Source: Cyclobacterium jeungdonense
GTDB taxonomy: Bacteria > Bacteroidota > Bacteroidia > Cytophagales > Cyclobacteriaceae
Length of the DNA stretch: 64,000 nt
NCBI RefSeq assembly: GCF_010994275.1
Contig: NZ_WMCD01000010.1
Coordinates: forward strand, 186,001 to 250,000
Reading direction: 5' to 3'
Below are positions 33,263 through 41,931 of this stretch, one piece after another. The notes beneath the pieces are model-generated. The model did no database searches. It was not told the origin of the DNA and saw only the letters and a program-made list of their open reading frames with translations. The translations under genes were made by a program, and so were the position numbers. Position 1 is the stretch's first letter, and each line of letters starts with the position of its first letter.

Positions 33263-34480
33263 TTATATTGATATTTCGCTTGGTTTGATAAACAGGTCAG
33301 ATTGGACGTTCCCATCGTTGAACCTTTGTATAAATGGGAAATCGCCTTTTTCTTCTTTCCCGGTCCATCCTCTGGGCCAGGTATTTTTGGCAATGAGTTC
33401 GTTTATCCGGATCACCTCGTGGATATTAATAATATCTATGCGGGGCTTATTCTCTGCTTTTGCCTGGAGGTTGACTCTCTGTTGTATTTTAAGGATGGTA
33501 TATAGTGCCATTTTGCGGGCTTCCATTGTCAATGGCCCCATCCTGTTTTGGTTTTTGGAAAGGCTGCCATCAGACTTGTATTGCCATTCGGTCTTTCTCT
33601 TTCTCCACCTTGGTTTTTTTAATTCCCGGTAGAGTTTTTTCAATTCCATCAAAGGGGCCAGGTAGTTGTATTCCGCAATTTTAATTACTACCATCAGCCC
33701 CTTGTCTTTTGAAGCGAGGGGGCAGCCTATGCATCCGGTCCGGGCGTTGATCTCCTCTGCTTCTTCTCCTCCATACACATCGGCCAGGAGTGCCGTTTTC
33801 CATGATCCATGCCGCTCCATGGGGGCAAATAAACTCAGCCAGTCCCATACGGAACAGACTCTCCAATGAAGTAGAGGAGCCAGCTTGTCGCAGATATCAT
33901 CCGATGCAGATACCTGATACCATCCCTGGCCGCATTCCGCTCCATCTTTGCCGCATGACATAGCGATCCTGCCGTCCCGTTTGGCGGATTCACCCTGCCT
34001 TACACCTGTCAGCAGTAAAAACTTTTTACCCGTTTGCTGGTGCATTTCCCGAAGCCTGGCCATCATCGGCTCTACTTTTATTTTGGGAGTGCACCAGCGG
34101 AATGTATTGGACGGAGGGGGTACTCCCCTTCCCATCATGTAGACAAAAAACCTGTCGTCCATTGGTGCCATGACTGTTTCTACCCGTATGCCTCGCTCCC
34201 GTAGCTGTTTCATTATTCCCTGGGCAGAAAAAAAGAGCGGGGGGATTTCCATTCGTGTATCGGCAAACAGTACCGTTAATTTCTTCGGAGCAGGTATCTG
34301 TCCACTCTCAATCAAGTAGACCACGAGTGTAACCAGAGCAGTAGAATCTTTTCCACCACTCCATGCGATTACCCAATGGTCGTATTTTTCGCCATAGGCT
34401 TTTAATGACTGGATGGTCAGCTCTAGCTGTTCATTGAAGGTAGTTCGCTGGGATTCGAAGAAATTAAGCTGCTGTCTCAT
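33263..34480 (-). CDS. DndC/PAPS-reductase-like sulfurtransferase-type enzyme
   Basis: A 405-residue PP-loop enzyme. SGGKDSTAL near residue 41 is the ATP-pyrophosphatase loop, and FADTRMEIPPLF follows as in DndC and PAPS reductases. Two Cys pairs (MSCGKDGAECG, TGCIGCPL) could hold an iron-sulfur cluster. The protein lies directly after the C5 methylase with an ATGA overlap, so the two are translated together. Chemistry could be DNA phosphorothioation-type sulfur transfer or another base or backbone modification; no other dnd genes are seen. Confidence 0.72.
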   Translation of the reverse strand: MRQQLNFFESQRTTFNEQLELTIQSLKAYGEKYDHWVIAWSGGKDSTALVTLVVYLIESGQIPAPKKLTVLFADTRMEIPPLFFSAQGIMKQLRERGIRVETVMAPMDDRFFVYMMGRGVPPPSNTFRWCTPKIKVEPMMARLREMHQQTGKKFLLLTGVRQGESAKRDGRIAMSCGKDGAECGQGWYQVSASDDICDKLAPLLHWRVCSVWDWLSLFAPMERHGSWKTALLADVYGGEEAEEINARTGCIGCPLASKDKGLMVVIKIAEYNYLAPLMELKKLYRELKKPRWRKRKTEWQYKSDGSLSKNQNRMGPLTMEARKMALYTILKIQQRVNLQAKAENKPRIDIINIHEVIRINELIAKNTWPRGWTGKEEKGDFPFIQRFNDGNVQSDLFIKPSEISI

Positions 34481-36420
34481 GCTACGGCCTCCTTTCTGGT
34501 TAGGGATTCGATGGCGGCAAGCCGGGCCTGGGCTTTATGCATGGCTAGGTTGACTTCGACGGCGTTGCCTATGAATCGCTTCTGGTCGGTCTGGGTGCCC
34601 ATCATCTGATACCCGTCACCAAAGCCCTGGATGCGGAGTAGCTCGGGTACTTTGAGCATGCGCATCTTGATATCCATGATGCCATAGGCGGCCATAAATA
34701 GCTTGATCTTTTTCAGGGTCTCGCTGTCATCTTCGTAGATCAGGATGGCTCCCTCTCCTTCCGTGGCATCTACCAGGTAGGGCGGCATCTTGTCCATCCG
34801 TGCGATCAGGGTAAAGCAGGGCCGGTCCAGGTCATTGCCTTTGCTTGTGTACTGGGGATTGAGCAGGTAGAAGTGTTTCCGGCTGGCGAGTATCGTAGGG
34901 GCAGGTGCTTCGGTGCTTGATCCGGTATTATCATAGCTATGATTCATCAGCCATTTGGCATGGATCAGGTTGGACTTGGGTACAGTGGTGATGGCTGCGG
35001 ATGGTTTGTCTACCGATCCGGTCTGCCCTCCCCCACTGAACTGATTCATAAAGAAAGCCGTCATCTTGCAGTGCTTGTCATTGGCCATCACGGTACCGGC
35101 CGGGCGGTCCAGGGACTGGTGATTGGCATCGGAGCGGTATTGCTTGTCCAGCCATACGACCTGAATCTTTGCCAGGCGATCTCTGGTGCTGATGGTACTG
35201 CAGGGGCTGTCTGCGGATAGCAGGTTCTCTCCGGTGCTGTGGTACTTGGTCAGGAATGTACTGCTGATCAGGCTCTGATTGGCAGAAGTGGTGATGGTCC
35301 GTGCCGGCTCGGTGAGCGGATGGCATTTCTGGTGAGGCTTGCCGCTAAAGTGCTTGGTGATAAACTGCGCCTTCACAAATGCCAGTCTGTTCTGTGTGGT
35401 GATCGTGGGAGATACGCCGTCCAGATCTACGGGATTGCTCAGGCCGGATTTGGGCGAATTGGACAGGTACTTCATGATAAATTCTGGTTCCTTGCCCTCT
35501 CCCACGTACTTGACCAGGCCAGCATAGATCCGCTTGAGGGTATTTTCGGAGAGTGGCTTCTTCCTGCCAAAGATGCTTTTGCCTTCATCCTCCAGGTCGA
35601 GGGCGGGCTTCACGGCACGCCAGGGCTTTAGCTCGCCAAACATTCCGGACTGGCCGGGATTTTTGGCATGGGTAGGCTGTGGCCAGGTAAAGGGCAGGTG
35701 GGCTTTTCTGAACTGCCCAAAGTAGCGGGTCCGGGAGGTAAGCGCTCCGAAGTCGGCGCTGTTCAGGATGCGGTGGTCGTAGGTGTAGCCGTACTTTTGG
35801 CAGATAGTCTGTTTCCACCGGGTATAGTACTTGCCATTTTTGCGGGAGTAGGGCACCATGTGGTAGCCTCCGGTTTTTTTTAGCTTCAGGTCGCAGCGGT
35901 CTTTGTGCATTTTTTCGCAGGCGATCCGCAAGGGGCCCCAACTCATAAACTCCACCACATTCTCGATATCGATGTAGTCCGGATCCAGCTGCTCGATGTA
36001 GCGGTACAGGTGCTCGGCCAGGGTGCGGCTGTCTCCATCCCGGTGGTTGCCTCCCTTGGCCTTGGAAAAGTGGGTGCATTCCAGGGATGCCCAGAGGCAG
36101 ATCACCGCCTCCGGATTCCACTGCCGGATGATCGTGACCAATTGTACCAGCTCTGCCAGATCGAAGTTCCGGATGTCTTCTGTGGCATGCAGGATATTGG
36201 GGAGATTGGCCTGATGGGAGGCGATGGCCAGGGGATCGTGATTGATGCAATAGATCACTTTGCCGCCGCCCTTGGTCACTCCCCAGCTGACGCCACCCGC
36301 ACCGCAGAAGAGATCGATGTAAAAGACGTTCGTCCCCTGCTGCAGGGTCACGGTCTCTCCGGATTGGGAACGGAAGTTGAGGTCTCCGTTTTTGTTTACA
36401 CTGTAGTTTGACTTTTTCAT
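34477..36420 (-). CDS. DNA C5-cytosine methyltransferase with a repeat-rich specificity region
   Basis: A 647-residue protein. Motif I is YIDLFCGAGG near residue 32. The catalytic motif is ASLECTHFSKAKGG, with ECTH in place of the usual PCQ but the Cys retained. Motif VI appears as IENVVEFMSWGP. Residues about 310-560 hold six or seven repeats of about 40 residues built on L-x-x-P-x-x-T-I-T-T. The C-terminal LLRIQGFGDGY and FIGNAV restore the AdoMet fold. It may protect phage DNA from restriction. The leader holds structured RNA copy C. Confidence 0.88.
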   Translation of the reverse strand: MKKSNYSVNKNGDLNFRSQSGETVTLQQGTNVFYIDLFCGAGGVSWGVTKGGGKVIYCINHDPLAIASHQANLPNILHATEDIRNFDLAELVQLVTIIRQWNPEAVICLWASLECTHFSKAKGGNHRDGDSRTLAEHLYRYIEQLDPDYIDIENVVEFMSWGPLRIACEKMHKDRCDLKLKKTGGYHMVPYSRKNGKYYTRWKQTICQKYGYTYDHRILNSADFGALTSRTRYFGQFRKAHLPFTWPQPTHAKNPGQSGMFGELKPWRAVKPALDLEDEGKSIFGRKKPLSENTLKRIYAGLVKYVGEGKEPEFIMKYLSNSPKSGLSNPVDLDGVSPTITTQNRLAFVKAQFITKHFSGKPHQKCHPLTEPARTITTSANQSLISSTFLTKYHSTGENLLSADSPCSTISTRDRLAKIQVVWLDKQYRSDANHQSLDRPAGTVMANDKHCKMTAFFMNQFSGGGQTGSVDKPSAAITTVPKSNLIHAKWLMNHSYDNTGSSTEAPAPTILASRKHFYLLNPQYTSKGNDLDRPCFTLIARMDKMPPYLVDATEGEGAILIYEDDSETLKKIKLFMAAYGIMDIKMRMLKVPELLRIQGFGDGYQMMGTQTDQKRFIGNAVEVNLAMHKAQARLAAIESLTRKEAVA

Positions 36421-36443
36421 GATGTGTTATTTGTTGATTTGGG

Positions 36444-36533
36444 CAATCGGCACGAAAGCGGGCCGATTGAGGTCAAGGTGGAACGGAATAAAGCCTCTCT
36501 GCCTTTCTCTCCTGTTTATGCCGTAGTACCTTG
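36444..36533 (-). ncRNA. Structured leader RNA, copy C, with start-proximal hairpin
   Basis: CAAGGT (36474) pairs with ACCTTG (36528) and ACGGAATAAA (36483) with TTTATGCCGT (36515). Closer to the start, CAATCGGC/GCCGATTG (36444-36469) forms a separate eight-pair hairpin. The element fills the gap before the C5 methylase start at 36420. Confidence 0.65.
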
Positions 36534-36592
36534 GGGCAGCTGGGACATTTTTTCCCTATACCTTATCGGCCCGGTGAGTAACTTGCCTGAAA

Positions 36593-36916
36593 TCAATCAA
36601 ACCCTTCTTCTTCCTCCTCTCCCATTCCCAGCATGGCTTTTTCCTTCCGTACTATCTCGCGGATGTCCCAGGCATTGACAGGCTTCACTTGCATGTCGTC
36701 TGCCAGGTGCTGCATCACTTCTACGGTGATCGGATTGATGGCGTAGATGGAATTGGGATGTAGAAAGCGGGTAAAGGAGGCGTTACTTTTGGTTTCGGGT
36801 ACATCCACCCGGATAAAAGTGGCTGAACCGATGGTCTGTTCGGATACGGTGCCTGCCATGCGGGTATGGCCGAATAGTTCTATTAAGGCTGTGGTTTCGA
36901 ATTTTTGATTTTCCAT
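36593..36916 (-). CDS. Small early phage protein, unknown
   Basis: A 107-residue protein (MENQKFETTALIELFGHTRM) with an acidic C terminus (GEEEEEGFD). Similar proteins, I believe, occur widely in Bacteroidota phages without a function. It is 173 bases upstream of the C5 methylase, with the structured RNA between. Confidence 0.55.
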   Translation of the reverse strand: MENQKFETTALIELFGHTRMAGTVSEQTIGSATFIRVDVPETKSNASFTRFLHPNSIYAINPITVEVMQHLADDMQVKPVNAWDIREIVRKEKAMLGMGEEEEEGFD

Positions 36917-36962
36917 GGTTGAAATTGATTGAATGAGATCGATTTAGATTAATGGCCCTTCG

Positions 36963-37010
36963 CTGCCTTCGACTCCGCTGCCTTCGACAGGCTCAGGGAC
37001 CGCAGGCACC
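36963..37010. repeat. Nested dispersed repeat, copy 5
   Basis: CTGCCTTCGACTCCGCTG is directly followed by CCTTCGACAGGCTCAGGGAC and CGCAGGCACCG: one repeat inserted within another. Located upstream of the 36593-36916 gene. Confidence 0.75.
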
Positions 37011-37036
37011 GAAGGGACCAGATTGAATGAGATTGA

Positions 37037-38020
37037 TTATAGTTTTTTGGGTGCCAGCATCTCTACTTTGATGTTGTCGTAGGATTGGTAGTTTTTCAGT
37101 TGGAAATCTTTGATTTCCCATGCATTGAAAAGGATATCTATTCCTTTTTTATTTCCAGTCAATTTTACAAACATTGAAAATTCGTTTTCCTTTATTTCCA
37201 GCTCGGGAGCGGGAAAGCGGTTCGGATCGCGAGAAAGGAGTTCCTTTGCCGCTTCGTACTGGTTGTCATAGAAGTGGACACACTTAAGGGTGCCTTCTAT
37301 GGCCAGGGCTTTGTATCCGGTGATGTATTCGAGGATTTTTGCCAGCAGTCCATAGGAAGCGATATTGAAGGGCAGTCCCAGGAATACGTCCACGGATCGC
37401 TGGTTCCAATGCAGTTCGAATCCAAAGGTTCCATCTTCCAGCGGCACGCCGATGACCTGAAATTCGGAATGGCAGGGAGGCAGGGCGGTTTCGAATATTT
37501 CAGAGGGGTTCCAGGCATTCACCTTGAGGCGGGAGGACATGATGTCCTTTCGCATATTGGTGATCAGGTCGTCTATCTGATCGGTTTTGCCATTGAAGTT
37601 TCGCCATTGCACGGAGTAGTTTTGGCCCACAGATCCCTGACCTATTTTGCTGAATTCTGGGAAAGTAAGCATCCGAAAACTTCCATCGGGATTTTCTACA
37701 AGGCCTGTATTGTCTGGACCATTATGGGAATGATGCTTTACATACCAGTTATAGGCATCCTTGTTCCATATTTTGATACCGTTTTCGTTGAGCCACTTGA
37801 CGTCATTGTCTCCTCTTAGAAACCAGATCAGCTCGCCGACCACGCCTTCCCAGTACAGTTTCTTATTGGACAGTGCCGGAAATCCATCGGCAAAGCTGTG
37901 CCGAAGGGTGTAGGATGGGATTTGCAGCCTTTTTACCCCGCGGTTTTTGTTTTCGTATTCCTTGCCTTCAGATAGGATCAGGGAACAGAGTTCTTGATAG
38001 GTTACATCGATTTTTGACAT
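37037..38020 (-). CDS. Thymidylate synthase-family enzyme (ThyA-like, divergent)
   Basis: This 327-residue protein has the catalytic Cys in ALPPCHSEFQV, QRSVDVFLGLPFNIASY and the QWRNF segment, so it belongs to the ThyA fold. Unlike ordinary ThyA, the GGDTHLYSNH region is replaced by KCVHFYDNQ, and the C terminus lacks the usual hydrophobic ending. The Asn of PFNIASY remains, favouring uracil rather than cytosine as substrate. It could be a phage thymidylate synthase or a dUMP hydroxymethylase supplying modified DNA. It is transcribed just after the primase-helicase. Confidence 0.8.
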   Translation of the reverse strand: MSKIDVTYQELCSLILSEGKEYENKNRGVKRLQIPSYTLRHSFADGFPALSNKKLYWEGVVGELIWFLRGDNDVKWLNENGIKIWNKDAYNWYVKHHSHNGPDNTGLVENPDGSFRMLTFPEFSKIGQGSVGQNYSVQWRNFNGKTDQIDDLITNMRKDIMSSRLKVNAWNPSEIFETALPPCHSEFQVIGVPLEDGTFGFELHWNQRSVDVFLGLPFNIASYGLLAKILEYITGYKALAIEGTLKCVHFYDNQYEAAKELLSRDPNRFPAPELEIKENEFSMFVKLTGNKKGIDILFNAWEIKDFQLKNYQSYDNIKVEMLAPKKL

Positions 38021-38052
38021 GGTTTTTATTTTTTAGATTGAAAGAGATTTTT

Positions 38053-40554
38053 TTAAAATGGGGCAGTGCCTTTTTTCTCCTGCCAGAGTTGTTCTTGTTT
38101 GTATTGCTTGTCGTCCAGCTTTTCAGCTTCTGGGAAGGTTCCGGCCGGAGGGTCTTTGTCTTCTGTTTCATCCGGATCTATATTCCAGGGGCTTTTGTAT
38201 TCGAGGTATTCTTCTTCGCTTAGCCACTCCTCCGGAAGGAAGCAGTAGTGCCGCTGGTTTTCTTCTTCGTACTGTATCCGGGGTTCATCGTCTTCGCTGT
38301 AGCCTGTGATGCGCTCAGGAATCTTGCAGCGGCCGGTGGGGCGGTATTTCATGCCCCTGCGGTCTTCGAGCCAGATCTTTACTTCCTTTTCGTCCAGGCG
38401 GTACTTGCTGATATCAGGGTTGTTCAGCTTCTTCAGCAGGGTACGGCGGGAGATGCGCAACTCGGGCACCTTGTAGGTCAGGAAGGTATCCTTGATGTAA
38501 TTCTCCACGACTGCATCCAGCCGGGCTTTGGTGGTCTGGACGATCTTGCGCTGTTGCTCGGTCTCAAAGTCCTCCGGATCAAACCACAGCCGGTCCACCT
38601 TGGGGTGGAATATCTTCCGGTGATTGAGGAAGTGCACCCAGGCTGGGATCTCGATCTTGAGCTTGTCCACCAGGTCGGGGTCTTTCTTTTCCGACTTGCT
38701 CACCTTCACCACAAACCACCGGGTGTCCTCCTCCTCCATTTTCATGAGATTGTCGGCATCGTTGGAGCAGATGATCAGGTGGCCAAAGTAAGGGATGGGC
38801 TTCACGTCTATGCCCTTCAGCTCGAGGAATATCTCCTTGGCCGTGACCATCTGCTTGAGCCGCTCCCGCTCTGCCTTTTTGTCCACGTCGAGGAATCCCT
38901 CATCCAGGCCAATGATAAATTTGCTGGCCCAGTGGGCATTGAAGTTCTTTTTGAATTGCTCATTGTTCAGCACGGTGCCGTTGCCATTATAGACCATGCA
39001 GAGCCATTCCAGAAAGGTGGACTTACCGGTACCGTTTTCCCGGGATACCAGGCAGGGCACGAAGGTCTTCTGCGTGGGATACTGGTGCAGGATGGTGAGG
39101 TAGTCCATGGCTACGGTAAACTGGTCTCCCTTGATGGCTTCCTCCTGGTAGCACTTGGCTTCCTCATCCCACCATATGCGGCCCTTGCCCTGAAAGAGGT
39201 GCTTGATAAAGGCCAGCGTATAATCCACCCTGCCGGCCTTATAATCCCAGATAAGCGGCTCCATCAGATTATAGCAGCCGTAGATGGCCCTGCGGTATTC
39301 CTTTGGGTCCCAGCAGGGCAGGGAGAAGAATCCGTCATAGCGGGGGATGTCCCGGTTGATCATCTGCTCGGCAATGTACTTGGGATAGTCCCGCTTGATC
39401 TCCGTCACGGACCACTTCTCTATGCGCTCTTCGGGGATGCCCTTATGGTTTGGCAGGGTGACGCGCTTGATCCAGTTGATGCCTATCCTGGCAAAGCGGT
39501 CGGATTCGGCCGACTTTACGTATTTAAGTTCTTCTCCGGTCCATTCGTACTTGATCTTTTTGAAGATGAATGGGCGGCTGCCGATGTACTCTTTGTAAAG
39601 TGTGTAGAAGGTCTCCTTATTGATCAGGCCAAAGTGCTTGTCCACGGTACCGGCCTGTCCGTCGTTCAGGAGGATGCCCTCGAAGTAGGTCTTGGCAAAA
39701 TGGAAGCTCATCAGATCGTCCATGATCTCCTTGTGCTTGGCGGGGATGTTTTGAAGCAGGTCATCGAGGCCCTTTTCTGTGTCCTGGTGCTTGGCCTTCA
39801 GGTGCATGAAGTAGACATTGTTCAGCTCTACATCTTTGTCTTCCAGCAGCAGGTGCAGGCTGTTGCGGAAGTTTTTGACGGCATTGGCAAAGGAGCTGGC
39901 CCGGTAGCTGAGGTCTTTGTCTTCCTGCCACTTGAGGGTAAGGGTATCTGCATCCAGTAGCAATACGATATTCCTCACCCTACATTCAAGGATGATCTGC
40001 TGGATGATTTCGTTGATCTCCTTCTTGTGATTGAAATCTCCGGCATAGAAGCCATGGATACCAGGCAGGCCTATAAACTCCACACCATTCATCTGCTCGT
40101 CGGCAGACTTGACCATCCAGCCTTTGAAGGCCTTGAACTCCCCCTCTACCAGTACCAGCGTCTCTATCTGGTCCTGGTCTACATACTTGCGGATCAGGCC
40201 GGGGGTAAGGTAGGGCACCAAAGGGCTACCTTTCTCCTGGTGGTACTTTTTCGTGTAAGTCTTGCCTTCCTTTTCGTAGGTCTCTTCTTTGGCCAGGCGG
40301 ATGCGCACAAAGTTTCTTGGCCACTTGGTGCCTTCTTTTTTCCAGGATACGGGATTGCCATTGGGCAGGAAGTAGTTGATCTGAATCCCTTTGTCATGGG
40401 CTTCAAAAGCTTTCAGGGATTTGTTTTCAGCCGTGCGCTTGTATCCTCCCTCGATAGACTCATACACAGGTGTGGTGATGGTATTGACCTGGTCTGTGAT
40501 TCCGAGTTGCCGGAGGCGTTCGCTAAAATAACTATGTACTTCCTGTGTGGGCAT
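38053..40554 (-). CDS. Primase-helicase for phage DNA replication
   Basis: An 833-residue protein. The N-terminal part has a toprim-like segment (TLVLVEGEFKAFKGW near residue 135; VLLLDADTLTL near 205) and resembles DUF3854. The C-terminal half is a DUF5906-type helicase with Walker A ENGTGKST near residue 515 and Walker B-like IIGLDEGF. It should prime and unwind at the phage fork. No DNA polymerase is in the window, so host polymerase is probably recruited. Confidence 0.88.
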   Translation of the reverse strand: MPTQEVHSYFSERLRQLGITDQVNTITTPVYESIEGGYKRTAENKSLKAFEAHDKGIQINYFLPNGNPVSWKKEGTKWPRNFVRIRLAKEETYEKEGKTYTKKYHQEKGSPLVPYLTPGLIRKYVDQDQIETLVLVEGEFKAFKGWMVKSADEQMNGVEFIGLPGIHGFYAGDFNHKKEINEIIQQIILECRVRNIVLLLDADTLTLKWQEDKDLSYRASSFANAVKNFRNSLHLLLEDKDVELNNVYFMHLKAKHQDTEKGLDDLLQNIPAKHKEIMDDLMSFHFAKTYFEGILLNDGQAGTVDKHFGLINKETFYTLYKEYIGSRPFIFKKIKYEWTGEELKYVKSAESDRFARIGINWIKRVTLPNHKGIPEERIEKWSVTEIKRDYPKYIAEQMINRDIPRYDGFFSLPCWDPKEYRRAIYGCYNLMEPLIWDYKAGRVDYTLAFIKHLFQGKGRIWWDEEAKCYQEEAIKGDQFTVAMDYLTILHQYPTQKTFVPCLVSRENGTGKSTFLEWLCMVYNGNGTVLNNEQFKKNFNAHWASKFIIGLDEGFLDVDKKAERERLKQMVTAKEIFLELKGIDVKPIPYFGHLIICSNDADNLMKMEEEDTRWFVVKVSKSEKKDPDLVDKLKIEIPAWVHFLNHRKIFHPKVDRLWFDPEDFETEQQRKIVQTTKARLDAVVENYIKDTFLTYKVPELRISRRTLLKKLNNPDISKYRLDEKEVKIWLEDRRGMKYRPTGRCKIPERITGYSEDDEPRIQYEEENQRHYCFLPEEWLSEEEYLEYKSPWNIDPDETEDKDPPAGTFPEAEKLDDKQYKQEQLWQEKKGTAPF

Positions 40555-40562
40555 GGTAAAAA

Positions 40563-40760
40563 TCAGTCGTTTTTGATTTGAGCTGTTAATTTTCTAAGGT
40601 CTTCTGTGTGCTCGTCCAGCAGGCGGTATTTGATCCGGATCTGCTCCTGGCTGAGGCTTCGGTCGTATTCAAGTTTATTGTGGATTCGCTGAATGTCGTC
40701 TTCCAGCATCATCCTGTCTTTTTCGAGCTGGCTGAGATTGGGCTTCCCTGATGGCTCCAT
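40563..40760 (-). CDS. Small coiled-coil early protein
   Basis: I start at ATG 40760 (MEPSGKPNLSQLEKDRMM), giving 65 residues of charged helix. The longer open frame to 40853 lies in low-quality sequence within the upstream gene. It ends eight bases before the primase start and may be a replication accessory. Confidence 0.5.
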   Translation of the reverse strand: MEPSGKPNLSQLEKDRMMLEDDIQRIHNKLEYDRSLSQEQIRIKYRLLDEHTEDLRKLTAQIKND

Positions 40761-40914
40761 CGATGTCTCTGAGGGCTGCCTTGTAGTCGTGGGTGAGTTG
40801 GTACCTTCTTTTTTTGAGTGCGTTGATACGTCCTGACTTCGTCGTGTGTACATGGTTGATCGCTTTTATAGTATATTTTGCTGTTTTGATGATTTCTGTG
40901 AGGTTATTGGTCAT
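40675..40914 (-). CDS. Small basic early protein, overlaps next gene
   Basis: A 79-residue basic protein (MTNNLTEIIKTAKYTIKAIN). The last 27 residues overlap the next frame and look less natural, so a frameshift joining the two reading frames cannot be excluded. The start overlaps the Dam gene stop by 11 bases. Confidence 0.4.
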   Translation of the reverse strand: MTNNLTEIIKTAKYTIKAINHVHTTKSGRINALKKRRYQLTHDYKAALRDIDGAIREAQSQPARKRQDDAGRRHSANPQ

Positions 40915-41797
40915 GGTTTAGTGATTTGATGATGCGCTGATTTGGGATGGATTCGAATAGTGGATTGGAGAAATCCTTTGCCTGGTAATTTATCCATAGG
41001 CATTCGGTGCGTTTGGATTCGTATCCTTTGCCATTGGATCTGGATCCTCTGGAGAAAGTTGCCAAGTCTATCCTGCTAAATCCGTTTGCCTCCAATGCCT
41101 CGGTATACATCTTATGGGCATATCCGGACATGATGACTTTGCCTTTGCAGCTAGTCACAAAGTCCAGGGTATTCTGATGCTGTTCGTCTGTCATCTCGAA
41201 GGAATAGTCATTGTAGGTGACTCGAGTTTCTCTTAGGTATGGATTATCCCAGTAGAAGCAGGTTTCGTTACTATCCCACTTTTTGGCCACTACCAGGCAA
41301 TCCTGATTTTCGATGATCAGGTCTTTGATCCTGCGGTGAATGGCGGGAAGGGATTTGAGTCCATTGAAATAAGTCCGTGATACCGAGCTTTCGTATTTTA
41401 TTCCTCCGTAGTTGAAAGATTTATTTCCAAGGCTACCTAAGTATCCCATTGACAAAAGCACATATACTTTTCTGGCTTTTTCTATCCGGTCGGATTCGGT
41501 TTTAAAGGTGCGTTGGCATCTTCTCCATTCTTCTCTGCTGTAGGGAGTGAGATCCAGCCTGCGTTCCAGTTCGTGGAAGGTATCCGGATCCCTTACTACT
41601 TCGAATAGGGTGACGATATTGTTATCGATATCATTGTAGATTTCGCAAAAGGATGGTTCCTTTAGCATCATCACTCCTGCCATACCGCCACAGGGCTCAC
41701 AGTAGTGCCGGTGTACGGGAAGTATCTGGGAGATAAACTTTCCCACCTTATTGAACTTGCCTCCGTAGTAGGGTGTGAGTGTTTTGAGCTTGGTCAT
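40904..41797 (-). CDS. Dam-type N6-adenine DNA methyltransferase (D12 class)
   Basis: A 297-residue enzyme. AdoMet motif I reads YYGGKFNKVG plus CEPCGGMAGVM. The catalytic motif is YWDNPYLRETR, that is DNPY in place of the common DPPY. Residues IMSGYAHKMY belong to the same fold. It modifies adenine in the phage DNA, probably against restriction. It is one of three methylases in this operon. Confidence 0.85.
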   Translation of the reverse strand: MTKLKTLTPYYGGKFNKVGKFISQILPVHRHYCEPCGGMAGVMMLKEPSFCEIYNDIDNNIVTLFEVVRDPDTFHELERRLDLTPYSREEWRRCQRTFKTESDRIEKARKVYVLLSMGYLGSLGNKSFNYGGIKYESSVSRTYFNGLKSLPAIHRRIKDLIIENQDCLVVAKKWDSNETCFYWDNPYLRETRVTYNDYSFEMTDEQHQNTLDFVTSCKGKVIMSGYAHKMYTEALEANGFSRIDLATFSRGSRSNGKGYESKRTECLWINYQAKDFSNPLFESIPNQRIIKSLNHDQ

Positions 41798-41931
41798 GGT
41801 TGATTGGGGTTAGATTTCCCTTTGATTCCACTCCCTTCGGCTTCGATCAGGTACCGCAGGAGATTGAGAAGGTGTTGTTCTCTGGCTTTGATCTGCTGGT
41901 ATATCTCCCAGGCGCGGTAATAGTCGTCCAT
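41794..41931 (-). CDS. 45-residue early protein
   Basis: The frame starts at ATG 41931, directly after the upstream stop (TGAATG), and ends in an ATGA overlap with the Dam-type gene. It is a charged helix (MDDYYRAWEIYQQIKAREQH). The tight junctions at both ends support a real gene. Confidence 0.55.
   Translation of the reverse strand: MDDYYRAWEIYQQIKAREQHLLNLLRYLIEAEGSGIKGKSNPNQP
41832..41857. repeat. Dispersed-repeat relative inside the 45-residue gene
   Basis: TCCCTTCGGCTTCGATCAGG plus TACCGC differs from the consensus at a few bases. It lies within a short coding sequence. Confidence 0.4.

Noticed and set aside
33263..34480. Complete Dnd phosphorothioation system
   Set aside because: Only a DndC-like gene is visible; no dndB, dndD or dndE neighbours.
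38248..39960. 570-residue plus-strand open frame
   Set aside because: Antisense shadow of the primase-helicase, which has clear motifs; the shadow has none.
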